A stretch of 64,000 bases of DNA. Source: Taudactylus pleione (taxonomy: Eukaryota; Chordata; Amphibia; Anura; Myobatrachidae). Numbering within the stretch: the stretch's first letter is position 1; each line of letters begins with the position of its first letter. Position numbers and translations under genes: made by a program. Location of the stretch: the NCBI GenBank assembly GCA_031769625.1, contig JAUIMM010000200.1, forward strand, positions 50,366,001 to 50,430,000, in the 5' to 3' direction. The notes under the pieces were generated by a model that worked only from the letters and a program-made list of their open reading frames with translations, was not told where the DNA came from and did no database searches. Shown in pieces: positions 32,738 to 43,100 of the stretch.

Positions 32738-33960
32738 TTAGTTAGTATTGATATATCTATATGAGATTATGTTAAACAATGATTTAACATTAATACTACT
32801 ATATTAAAGTTTGGAAAATGTACAAACTCCGTGCAAGATAAATCTAGGGGTGTTGATTGACATCTGTAACTCTTAATTAATTATATGCAGCTGATGGCAA
32901 TTGAGGTACTATTTAAACATGGGAAATTTGGAGCCACACATCTATTCACTTCCTGATGAAGCCGCTGATCTCTATACAGGCGGAGAAACGCGTAGAAGAA
33001 TAGACGGCAGTAAGCTATATACTGCCCATGTGATCACACTGTACGTTGCTGTGCCGGCTCATTCAACCCGACTTCCGTATTGCCACTGCGGAGAATACAG
33101 ACATACAGGTGTCTGATACATTGCCACTGTGGAGACTACAGGTGTGCAGGCCTCCGGAGGATAGAGGAGTTAGACCTGGCACTTATGCAGGTTCAGTCCA
33201 CCTGACACTTTCATCGGCTATCACTGCTGCAAAAAATACAAGTATACATACCTCCGGATAACAGAAAGAGGAAAACCCGGTATCCGTTACAAACATGAGT
33301 GCACCACGTGTTGTTAAACAGTATACCTTTTCTATATGGACTGATTGTGCAGTATCCTATCTTCCTGGAGGATTATGCTTATAATATATATGTATTGATT
33401 TATTATGGGACTGAAGCAAAGATAGCGCTAATAAGAGCTGGCTACATTGAGACAATTCACAGATATTCGCTGTCTTACAGTTCATTGCAACAAACTATCT
33501 AAGGTGTTTATACTTCAGATATTCTGGTCTATTCATTATCCGCATCTGAAGATATTATAAAATATCTTACCTCAACAATCCCGGATTTTTTGGACTCAAT
33601 ATTTTGATCTTTCTTGTGTCTGAATTTTATATATTAAATAAGTTCAGTTGTCATATTTTTAAAAACATTTATTTTTTGTCTAATCAATATCCATCTTTTG
33701 ATTCAAAGTTAGCATTTGTTTAGGGGAGGTATTTTTTTCCCATTTTGATATTTTTATCATCATACAATTTTTATCAATAAATATTTGATTGCGCTTCATT
33801 GTTCTATTAGTATTAGTTGTTGATCATATTGACAGGTAGAGTACAGCCTGTCGTGATATTTGAAGCTGCAGTCTTGTGGTCTTTTTATAAAACAACTGTG
33901 TGTTTCATATATACTAATTTCAGCGCTAGACTGCTTGTTTCTGTGTGTTCTGTTTAAAAT
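32738..33960 (+). repeat. Left pseudo-LTR of Penelope element
   Basis: Near-identical to 38182-39384, from 'tagttagtattgatat' to 'gctagactgcttgtttctgt'. It carries the hammerhead-like motif with intact core. Confidence 0.93.
32942..33003 (+). ncRNA. Hammerhead ribozyme-like motif (left pseudo-LTR)
   Basis: Order: stem I 5' strand 32942-32952 (ctattcacttc), CTGATGA 32953-32959, stem II ccgc 32962-32965 with gcgg 32980-32983, GAAA 32985-32988, a minimal stem III (ac/gt), cleavage triplet GTA ending at 32994, stem I 3' strand 32995-33003 (gaagaatag). Stem I pairs with a two-base bulge. Hammerheads with very short stem III are known from Penelope pseudo-LTRs. Caveat: the base of stem II has unpaired A/G residues where a G-C pair is usual, so activity is uncertain. 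Confidence 0.65.
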
Positions 33961-33966
33961 TACTAT

Positions 33967-34533
33967 TTGTCTAGCAGCAGGAATACATTAAGCATGTCTC
34001 ACCTCAAATGTATATCAGAGAGACTAGATAGAAGGAATAATTATCTTAGAAACACATCATTACCTCATAGTTATGAATATGGGGAAAAGACTAATGAAAA
34101 TATAGAAATGCACAGATTGTTTAATAAATTGGAGAATTTATGCATAGATGAGACAAGGCACTGGTGGGACCAAATTACCCTCCAAAAATACTTAGACAAT
34201 GAACTTATACCAAGGGGTTTGAGAATATTGAAAACAGATGCATTTAAAGATGATAAAAAATTTACTTATGAGTCGCATGTTATTCTGGATAATTGTTCCA
34301 AAAACCTAATGCGACTCCTTATTAGACATAGAGAGTCTAAAGTGGCCAAAATCCAGAAAGAAATTGAAGTTACTACAGAGTTATTGAAAACCTTTGCAGA
34401 TAATGCAGAATATAAAATAAGAGATTCTAAGGTTAATAAACCAGTAGAGGAATTTGAACATTCTCTCATACAAACTAAAGATGACAAATTATTGAGAGAT
34501 AGGAATGACTGCAATAAAGGAGAGGACCTTTAA
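33967..34533 (+). CDS. Penelope upstream ORF, part 1
   Basis: 188 residues. The segment 'CIDETRHWWDQITLQKYLDN' followed by 'IPRGLRILKT' and 'NCSKNLMRLLIRHRESK' matches, from memory, the poorly characterised N-terminal region seen upstream of the RT in vertebrate Neptune-type Penelope elements. A charged helical stretch (residues ~120-150) may form a coiled coil. No enzymatic motif. It overlaps the next ORF by 29 bp in another frame, either from a frameshift or as a translational coupling point. The ATG at 33967 may not be the true start, as the pseudo-LTR ends just upstream. Confidence 0.65.
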   Translation: MSSSRNTLSMSHLKCISERLDRRNNYLRNTSLPHSYEYGEKTNENIEMHRLFNKLENLCIDETRHWWDQITLQKYLDNELIPRGLRILKTDAFKDDKKFTYESHVILDNCSKNLMRLLIRHRESKVAKIQKEIEVTTELLKTFADNAEYKIRDSKVNKPVEEFEHSLIQTKDDKLLRDRNDCNKGEDL

Positions 34534-35023
34534 TAGAATAAAAAGAAACAGCTTAGTTTCTAATTATAGAAATAGAAACAGATCTGCAGAAAAAATACCT
34601 GCTGTTAGGTTTAAAAAGTTTGATAATTACAATAATAAAAGGATCGATCAGACTATACGAAAAAGGTACGGTAATAACAACTATCATAATAAAACTAGTT
34701 ATCAATATCAACAATTACAAGAAAAAAGGCCCCTCAATGAGTTTGAACAATTTAACAGATTCGATTTATTAGGTGAGGAAGAAACTCCAGATACACCGAA
34801 ATTAACACCAGTGGAAGGACCGAAACAATTCATAAATCCAGTTCAAAGGAGAAAATCACATATACTATCTACACAAGGGGATTTTTTAGAAGAGAGTCGA
34901 CATCACAGAGATCCTCCAATGCACAGAAATATAAATTGGATTATGGGAAAAAGAAGAGAAAGAGAAGGAGAGGATGTAGAGGAGGTAGAGGGAAATCCCA
35001 TGAAAAATTTACGTATAAATTAG
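34505..35023 (+). CDS. Penelope upstream ORF, part 2
   Basis: 172 residues, basic and asparagine-rich ('NYRNRNRSAEK', 'NYNNKRIDQTIRKRYGNNN'), with an acidic 'FDLLGEEETPDTPKLTP' stretch. Probably the linker between the N-terminal domain and the RT, possibly nucleic-acid binding. It overlaps the RT ORF by 88 bp in a different frame. The order of frames is 1, 2, 1, so two shifts would be needed for a fusion protein. It has no recognised domain. Confidence 0.55.
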   Translation: MTAIKERTFNRIKRNSLVSNYRNRNRSAEKIPAVRFKKFDNYNNKRIDQTIRKRYGNNNYHNKTSYQYQQLQEKRPLNEFEQFNRFDLLGEEETPDTPKLTPVEGPKQFINPVQRRKSHILSTQGDFLEESRHHRDPPMHRNINWIMGKRREREGEDVEEVEGNPMKNLRIN

Positions 35024-37425
35024 GTGATAAAGGAATCTACAATCTTTCTTCAAAAATGTTAAATAAAAATGAATGTGCTTTATTACAAAAAGGGATGAAC
35101 TTTGCTCCAGCCTCCAAACCAAATATGTTCAACTTATTTGTGGATTTGAATAAATTTGTGCGTACAATGAGCAGAAAAAGATATTTTGCTTTAAAAAAAT
35201 TAAAGACTGCTCAAGTAGAAGGAATACCCATAGTGTTAGACTCCAATGATGATGAGTCAATTAAAACTCTTGAATCATTACTGGAAGAAGGGAGATGTGA
35301 AAGTCCAACAAAAATCTTTGATGTTATGACTAATATAACAGGAGATTCAACTAATGGAAATTATAAGTTCAAACGTAAGTCAGATTTTTATCCCATGCAA
35401 TGCAGAGGACCTTATATAGAAAGTTTCTATAAATCTACTTTAGAGAATTTTAAGACTATGTGTGACAAGGCTATTAATAAGAATATTACAGATAACTTAT
35501 CTTGGGATGAACGAAAGGCCTTAAAGAATTTAAGATCAGACCCCGGTATCTTTATTAAGCCCGCCGATAAGGGTGGTGGGATTGTGATACTAAACACACA
35601 GGATTATTTACAAGAATCATATAGACAGTTGAATAATGACAGATTCTATAAGAAAATATCCAACAATCCCACTACACTATTCCAAACAAAATTGAATATT
35701 TTATTGAAAAAGGGTTTTGCCGATGGTGCTATTAACAAAGACATGTTTGATTTTCTGTTTCCAATTCACCCGATTATTCCCACATTTTATTATTTACCTA
35801 AAATTCATAAACATCTCACTTCACCACCAGGGAGACCTATAATTTCGGGTGTGGGATCTCTTACTAATAATTTATCTTTCTTTGTTGATAGTTTTTTGCA
35901 AAAACACGTTAAATTATTACAATCCTATATAAAAGACACTTCACATTTTTTGAGATTAATTAAAGACATTAGATGGAAATCTACTTATTATTTCATCACG
36001 TGTGATGTTGAATCATTATATTCCAATATCCCGCATGATCTTGGATTGAAAGCAGTGGAATATTATTTAAGAATAGATGAAACCATTTCCGATGCATTAT
36101 CGGATTTTATTTTGGAGTCTATTAAGTTTATTCTTAAACACAATTATTTTTTATTTGATTCTCACTTTTTTATACAAATCTTGGGCACGGCCATTGGAAC
36201 CAGGTTTGCCCCGAGTTTTGCCAACCTCTTTATGGGCAGGTTCGAGGATGAACACATATGGGGCGGGCAATTTGGGGCGAACCTAGTTCTCTATGGGAGA
36301 TATATAGATGATTTATTTTTCATTTGGGAGGGTGATCACCATTCAATTACCACATTCACTGATAGTCTAAATTGTAATAATTATGGATTGCACTTTACTA
36401 GTACTTCTCACCCATATCACATTAATTTTTTGGATATAGCACTATCGGCATATGAAGGATCCAATATAATAACTGAAACATTTATTAAAACTGTAGATAA
36501 GAATCGTTATCTCCATTATCAGAGCAGTCACCTCAGGAACTGGCGGAATAATATTCCAAAAAGCCAATTCCTGCGGATCAAACGTAACTGCTCAGAGACA
36601 GAGACTTTTGAGAGACAGGTCAAGAAAATGTATGGCTCCTTTTCTGAACAGGGATACCCAAATGAACGGGCATATGAAAATGTTAAACATATAGACAGAT
36701 CCTCTCTATTAGAAGAAAGGTCCCTTTCACGTAATACAAGAGGTAAGGATATATATGGTGACAAATCAGCCATGTTCATAACTCAGTATAACACTCATTA
36801 TTACGACATTAAGAAGATTATTAAAAGGAATTTACCTATTCTTAGGCTAGATGATATATTAAGTTCATCAATAGAATTAACAGATAATGTAATATTTAGA
36901 AGGGCCGAAAACTTAAAATTAAAACTTGCACCAAGTCTATTTAAGAACAAAACTATTAGTAAGATAAATAGATCAGAGAGAAAAGATGGATCAGCAAATT
37001 GGCTCCCACAACAATCAGTGGGACACTTTAAGTGTGGGAAAAATGGATGTATTACATGTGAACATACCATGAGAAAAACAACACAATTTGAGTCATATGT
37101 CTCTAAAGAATGTTTTAAAATAAAAAAAATTTCAAACTGTACATCGGCATATGTAATTTACTTTATACAGTGTAAATGCGGTCTTCAATATGTAGGACGC
37201 ACCACACGTCCTTTACATAAGAGGTTTATGGAACACAGACGATCTTGGTTAAAACAGATAAAAACACACCCCTTATCTAAACATATAATCAATTGTCAAA
37301 GGAAAAATATTAAAGATGTAAAGTTAGTAGCCATTGAAGTAACTTCACCTACACTTAGAGGTGGTGATAGATTCCATATGCTATGTAAACAGAGGCGTAT
37401 TGGATCTTTCGCCTTAAAACTTTAA
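34936..37425 (+). CDS. Penelope reverse transcriptase with GIY-YIG endonuclease
   Basis: 829 residues, open throughout. 'GIYNLSSKMLNKNECALLQK' (~35-55) is the conserved Penelope N-terminal box. RT motifs: 'FIKPADKGGGIVILN' (~206), 'LPKIHKHLTSPPGRPIISG' (~293), motif A 'TCDVESLYSNIPHDLG' (Asp ~357), motif B 'GTAIGTRFAPSFANLFMG' (~418), motif C 'YIDDLFFIW' (~456) and 'HINFLDIALS' (~496). A cysteine/histidine cluster 'FKCGKNGCITCEH' (~697) precedes the GIY-YIG nuclease ('AYVIYFIQC', 'LQYVGRTTRPLHKRFMEHRR', ~737-775). The enzyme nicks chromosomal DNA and copies the element RNA from the nick. The usual telomerase-related RT fold and all key aspartates are present, so the protein could be active. 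The real start is uncertain because the first residues are very basic and overlap the upstream frame. Confidence 0.95.
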   Translation: MDYGKKKRKRRRGCRGGRGKSHEKFTYKLGDKGIYNLSSKMLNKNECALLQKGMNFAPASKPNMFNLFVDLNKFVRTMSRKRYFALKKLKTAQVEGIPIVLDSNDDESIKTLESLLEEGRCESPTKIFDVMTNITGDSTNGNYKFKRKSDFYPMQCRGPYIESFYKSTLENFKTMCDKAINKNITDNLSWDERKALKNLRSDPGIFIKPADKGGGIVILNTQDYLQESYRQLNNDRFYKKISNNPTTLFQTKLNILLKKGFADGAINKDMFDFLFPIHPIIPTFYYLPKIHKHLTSPPGRPIISGVGSLTNNLSFFVDSFLQKHVKLLQSYIKDTSHFLRLIKDIRWKSTYYFITCDVESLYSNIPHDLGLKAVEYYLRIDETISDALSDFILESIKFILKHNYFLFDSHFFIQILGTAIGTRFAPSFANLFMGRFEDEHIWGGQFGANLVLYGRYIDDLFFIWEGDHHSITTFTDSLNCNNYGLHFTSTSHPYHINFLDIALSAYEGSNIITETFIKTVDKNRYLHYQSSHLRNWRNNIPKSQFLRIKRNCSETETFERQVKKMYGSFSEQGYPNERAYENVKHIDRSSLLEERSLSRNTRGKDIYGDKSAMFITQYNTHYYDIKKIIKRNLPILRLDDILSSSIELTDNVIFRRAENLKLKLAPSLFKNKTISKINRSERKDGSANWLPQQSVGHFKCGKNGCITCEHTMRKTTQFESYVSKECFKIKKISNCTSAYVIYFIQCKCGLQYVGRTTRPLHKRFMEHRRSWLKQIKTHPLSKHIINCQRKNIKDVKLVAIEVTSPTLRGGDRFHMLCKQRRIGSFALKL

Positions 37426-38181
37426 CACCGCAGGGTTTAAATGATATGGTTAAACTTAACAATATTTGATTAGGAACTTGGAGGTTCGTTGTAGCACATC
37501 CTGAGTTTAAATATATCTCGGTTGTGTGAAGGTGAACCCTCCGGTTCCCGTTTATTCTAAATAGCCGGTTTTAGTGATGGATTATAAGGGCCCGGTCATA
37601 GGGCTTTGTCATGGGGGGATAGCCCCGAGTCTAAATATATCTTGGGGTGATGCCCCCTATGTGGAACCCTTACCGGACACTTATTAATCTAATTAACAAT
37701 ATATTATATTTGGGGATATGTATCATTGTATAGATAGAGAGTTATATGTTATATTAACGGTTGCAACTGCTCTTTACAGTTGAGAGCCAGTCCTACTATA
37801 TTTCTTTATATATTCTATACGAAACAGGTTAATGGTACTCTATACACATGTCAAAGAGCATATGTCTTAGCATATGGTCGTATATACAGAATTTTTTAAT
37901 AGATTTATAATATGTTTTAATGGTTAATATATATGTATAAATGTTAATTAAATAGCATATAATTAAGAAGGGTTAGTTATGTATTTATTCATTTATCTAA
38001 TTATTTATTTAATTTAGTTTATATTTAGGTGTATATGCATATTTTATTGTTTAGGTTATATTTTCGAGCTATTTATTAATTATTAATTTTTATGGCTATA
38101 TTTCTTTTATATATAAATTTATTGGTGTCAATTGTATATATTTTTCATTTTTATTTTTATGTTTATGTATTTTTGCAATTA
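37426..38181 (+). other. Penelope 3' untranslated region
   Basis: AT-rich non-coding part between the RT stop and the right pseudo-LTR. From 37941 on, its reverse complement is present in the inverted 5' segment. Confidence 0.8.
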
Positions 38182-39384
38182 GTTAGTATTGATATAGCTA
38201 TATGAGATTATGTTAAACAATGATTTAACATTAATACTACTATATTAAAGTTTGGAAAATTTACAAACTCCGTGCAAGATAAATCTAGGGGTGTTGATTG
38301 ACATCTGTAACTCTTAATTAATTATATGCAGCTGATGGCAATTGAGGTACTATTTAAACATGGGAAATTTGGAGCCACACATCTATTTACTTCCTGATGA
38401 AGCCGCTGATCTCTATACAGGCGGAGATACGCGTAGAAGAATAGACGGCAGTAAGCTATATACTGCCCGTGTGATCACACTGTACGTTGCTGTGCCAGCT
38501 CATTCAACCCGACTTCCGTATTGCCGCTGCGGAGAATACAGACATACAGGTGTCTGATACATTGCCGCTGTGGAGACTACAGGTGTGCAGGCCTCCGGAG
38601 GATAGAGGAGTTAGACCTGGCACTTATGCAGGTTCAGTCCACCTGACACTTTCATCGGCTATCACTGCTGCAAAAAATACAAGTATACATACCTCCGGAT
38701 AACAGAAAGAGGAAAACCCGGTATCTGTTACAAACGTGAGTGCACCACGTGTTGTTAAACAGTATACCTTTTCTATATGGACTGATTGTGCAGTATCCTA
38801 TCTTCCTGGAGGATTATGCTTATAATATATATGTATTGATTTATTATGGGACTGAAGCAAAGATAGCGCTAATAAGAGCTGGCTACATTGAGACAATTCA
38901 CAGATATTCGCTATCTTACAGTTCATTGCAACAAACTACCTAAGGTGTTTATACTTCGGATATTCTGGTCTATTCATTATCCGCATCTGCAGATATTATA
39001 AAATATCTTACCTCAATAATCCCGGATTTTTTGGACTCAATATTTTGATCTTTCTTGTGTCTGAATTTTATATATTAAATAAGTTCAGTTGTCATATTTT
39101 TAAAAACATTTATTTTTTGTCTAATCAATATCCATCTTTTGATTCAAAGTTAGCATTTGTTTAGGGGAGGTATTTTTTTCCCATTTTGATATTTTTATCA
39201 TCATACAATTTTTATCAATAAATATTTGATTGCGCTTCATTGTTCTATTAGTATTAGTTGTTGATCATATTGACAGGTAGAGTACAGCCTGTTGTGATAT
39301 TTGAAGCTGCAGTCTTGTGGTCTTTTTATAAAACAACTGTGTGTTTCATATATACTAATTTCCGCGCTAGACTGCTTGTTTCTG
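38182..39384 (+). repeat. Right pseudo-LTR of Penelope element
   Basis: Copy of 32738-33960 with scattered substitutions. It ends at 'gcttgtttctg' before the 13-bp duplication. Confidence 0.93.
38383..38444 (+). ncRNA. Hammerhead-like motif, core mutated (right pseudo-LTR)
   Basis: Same layout as the left copy, but the invariant GAAA reads GATA. This hammerhead should be inactive. Confidence 0.6.
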
Positions 39385-40190
39385 TAAATAAAAATTATCC
39401 TACCTTTTACAACACAACTCCAGTCTTCATTTGACAGTAATCGCAAAACGGTCAATCACTTTGTCAATGTCTACTGCAATTCCCCAATGGGTGTGTAAAA
39501 GAGCTAAACCAGTCAACCTCCCCTGACCCATTTGGTTTGTGAACCATGTCTTCAAATGCCATAGTGAAGAGAAGCTACTTTCGGCTGATATAATACTGAT
39601 GGGCAATGTTAAAACAATTCTCAGGAATAAACATCTTCATCACAATTCTGCAAAGCTTCTTCTACTGACTATGGTAGAGTCATGGAGTCAGCCAAGTGTA
39701 CCCATTGCTCCTTCCAGAGTTGTTCAGCCCGTAATAGATATACAAAGATTTGTCAAACTGTAATTACTTTCAATGTCAGTAATTCTTTGTAAGAATTTGC
39801 AAGATGTTTATTAGCAAGCAGGCGAGTTCACAAGGTGACAAAGTTTCAAGAGAAAAACTGTTTTGCAAATCACTTATTACAGAATCTAGCAAATTAATGT
39901 ATATTGACCTTCTATAATACTTCTCTGGTGTGGAAAATGGTACATTTGCTCTATGCATTTGATTTTTCTTTGTTATTCTGGGTAATTCTATTGACAACAC
40001 CTTTGATGCTTTTTCGAATATTGTCGAAAACTGTGGAATGCAATTTGTATGCTGGTTATTCAGAACTGACAGGAGATCAGTGACCAGGGTAGCAGCACCA
40101 GGAAAGTCTACAGTTTTCTTTTGGAGCAACCGGCTAAGTGGTAGACTCAAAGCAAATATAGACAACTGGCAGTGCAATGCCACTACAAAA

Positions 40191-43100
40191 TAGGGGTGTG
40201 CACCGGCCACTTTTCGTGTTTTGTGTTTTGGTTTTGGATCTGGATCTTTCTTCGTGTTTTGGATCTGGATTGGTTTTGCCAAAACCACCCTTCCGTGTTT
40301 TGGGTTCTGGGTTTTGTGTTTTGGATCTGTATTTTTTTGAAAAAAAGCATAAAAACAGCTAAAATCACAGAATTTGTAGGTTTTTCTGCTCCTATGCTAT
40401 TATTAACCTCAATAACCTTAATTTCCACTAATTTCCAGTCTATTCTGAACACCTCACAATAGTGTTTTTATGTCCAAAAGGTTGCACCGAGGTAGCTGGA
40501 TGACTATGCTAAGCGACACGAGTGGGCGGCACAAACACGTGACCCATCTAGGCGTGATACTGCAGTGGCAGACAGGATGGCAGTTTGAAAAACTAGGCCC
40601 CAAACTGTACATAATGCAAAGAAAAAAAAGAGGTGCAAGATGGAATTGTCCTTGGGCCCTCCCACCCACCCTTATGTTGTATAAACAGGACATGCACACT
40701 TTAACAAACCAATCATTTCAGCGCCAGGGTCTGCCACACAACTGTGGCTGAAATGATTGGTTCGTTTGGGCCCCCACAAAACAAGCTGGCAATTAATGTG
40801 TCCCTGCACAAACTGGCTCTACGGAGGCAAGATGTCATCCTCATCCTCCTCATCCACCGATTCCTCACCCTCTTCAGTGTGTACATCCTCATCCTCACAA
40901 AGTATTAACTCGTCCCCACTTGAATCCACCACCACAGGTCCCTCTGTACGTTCTGGTCTCCCTGGAAGAGCTGATAATTCATTTTGATGAACATCATCTT
41001 CTCCACATTCTGTGGAAGCAACCTCCTACGCCTTTCGCTGACAAGGTTCCCGGCTGCACTAAACACTCTTTCGGAGTACACACTGGAGGGGGGGCAACTC
41101 AGGTAAAATAGAGCCAGTTTGTACAGGGGCCTCCAAATTGCCTCTTTTTCCTGCCAGTACAGGTATGGACTGTCTGACATGCCTACTTGGATGCTGTCAC
41201 CGATGTAATCCTATGCAGTGACAGTAGACATGTCAGAAATTGTTGCCAGGTCCTTCAGTCCGGACCAGATGTCCAAACTTGGTCCTGCCTGCCCTGCATC
41301 ACCGCCAGCGGGTTGCTTAGGATACCTAAGTTTTTTCCTGGCAGCCCCAGTTGCGGGAGAAAATGAAGAAGGAGCTGTTGACGTGTCACGTTCCGCTTCA
41401 GCTGACAGTGTGTTCACCAGCAGGTCTTTGCACCTCTGCAGGCTTGTGTCGGCCGGAAAGAGAGACACCACATAGGCTTTAAACCTAGGATCGAGCACGG
41501 TGGCCAAAATGTAGTGGTCTGATTTCAACAGATTGACCACCCTGGAATCCTGGCAAAGCGAATGAAGGGCTTCATCCACAAGTCCCACATGCCGAGCGGA
41601 ATCGCTCCGTCTTAGCTCTTCCTTCACTTTCTCCAGCTGCTTCTGCAAAAGCCTGATGAGGGGAATGACCTGACTCAAGCTGGCAGTGTCTGAACTGACT
41701 TCATGTGTGGCAAGTTCGAAGGGCTGGAGAACCTTGCACAACACGGAAATCATTCTCCACTGCGCTTGAGTCAGGTGCATACCCCCTCCTTTGCCTATGT
41801 CATAGGTGGATGTATAGGCTTGAATGGCCTTTTGCTGCTCCTCCATCCTCTGAAGCATATAGAGGGTTGAGTTCCACCGCGTCACAACCTCTTGCTTCAG
41901 GTGATGGTGGGGCAGGTTCAAAAGTGTTTGCTGGCGCTCCAGTCTTCGGCACGCAGTCGCTGAATGGCGAAAGTGGCCTGAAATTTTTCGGGCCACCCAA
42001 AGCGTCTCCTGCACGCCCCTGTCGCTTTTCAGAAAATTCTGCACCACCAAGTTTATTGTGTGAGCAAAACATGGGACGTGCTGGAATTTGCCCAGATGTA
42101 ATGCCCGCACAATATTGGTGGCGTTGTCAGATATCACAAATCCCCAGGAGAGTCTAAGTGGGGTAAGCCACTGGGCGATGATTTCCCTCAGTTTCTCTAA
42201 GAGGTTGTCGGCGGTGTGCCTCTTACTGAAACCGGTGATACACAGCGTAGCCTGCCTTGGAACGAGCTGGCGTTTCTGAGATGCTGCGACTGGTGACGCT
42301 GCTGCTGTTGCTGCGTAAGGTGATACATCTACCCAGTGGGCTGTCACAGTCATATAGTCCTTAGTCTGCCCTGTTCCACTTGTCCACATGTCCGTGGTTA
42401 AGTGGACATTGGGTACAACGGCATTTTTCAGGACACTGATGACACTTTTTCTGACGTTTCTGTACAGTCTCGGTATCGCCTGCCTAGTGAAGTGGAATCT
42501 AGAAGGGATTTGGAACCGGGGACACACTACCTCCAGCAATTGTCTAAATCCCACTGCACTAATGGCGGATACCGGACACACGTCTAACACCAACATAGCA
42601 GTCAAGGCCTCAGTTATACGTTTTGCTTCAGGATGACTGCTGTCGTACTTCATCCTCCTCGCTAAGGACTGTTGGAGGGTCAATTGTTTAGTAAAAGTAG
42701 TGGTGTTCCTACTTCCTCTCTGGGATGATGAACGACTCCCAGCAGCAGCAACAGCAGCAGCGGCAGCAGGAGGCGTAGCAATGCAGGATCCTCCGGAGGA
42801 ATCCCGGATAGGAGAGTCAGTCATGCCAGTGACATGGCCTGCAGGACTACTTCCGATCCTGACTAAGGAGGAAATTGACGAGGAGGGAGTTGACGGTGTG
42901 GTTTGCAGGCGCTTGGATACAACAGGACAACGGGATTTAGGTGTCCCTGCACTGCTTACGATCTTAGCCAAAGTTTCTGAACTTGACAGTAACTTATTAT
43001 GAACGCGCTGCAGGTGCCGTATAAGGGAGGATGTTCCTAGGTGGTTAACGTCCCTACCCCTACTTTTTCCACCTTTACATAAGGTACATATGGCAAGACA

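Larger units (their letters stand above)
31422..39384 (+). mobile_element. Penelope-like retroelement (Neptune-type) with inverted 5' segment
   Basis: 7963 bp flanked by a 13-bp duplication taaataaaaatta (31409-31421 and 39385-39397). Order: inverted pseudo-LTR segment (31422-32737), direct left pseudo-LTR (32738-33960), upstream ORFs (33967-35023), RT plus GIY-YIG ORF (34936-37425), AT-rich 3' region, right pseudo-LTR (38182-39384). The inverted segment is the reverse complement of 37941 to about 39260. Such head-inverted pseudo-LTR arrangements are characteristic of Penelope elements. The main ORF is open; the upstream part is split between frames. Confidence 0.95.

Noticed and set aside
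32738..39384. LTR retrotransposon with direct repeats
   Set aside because: RT and GIY-YIG motifs, pseudo-LTR with inverted head and hammerhead-like cores identify a Penelope-like element; no TG...CA ends or primer site.
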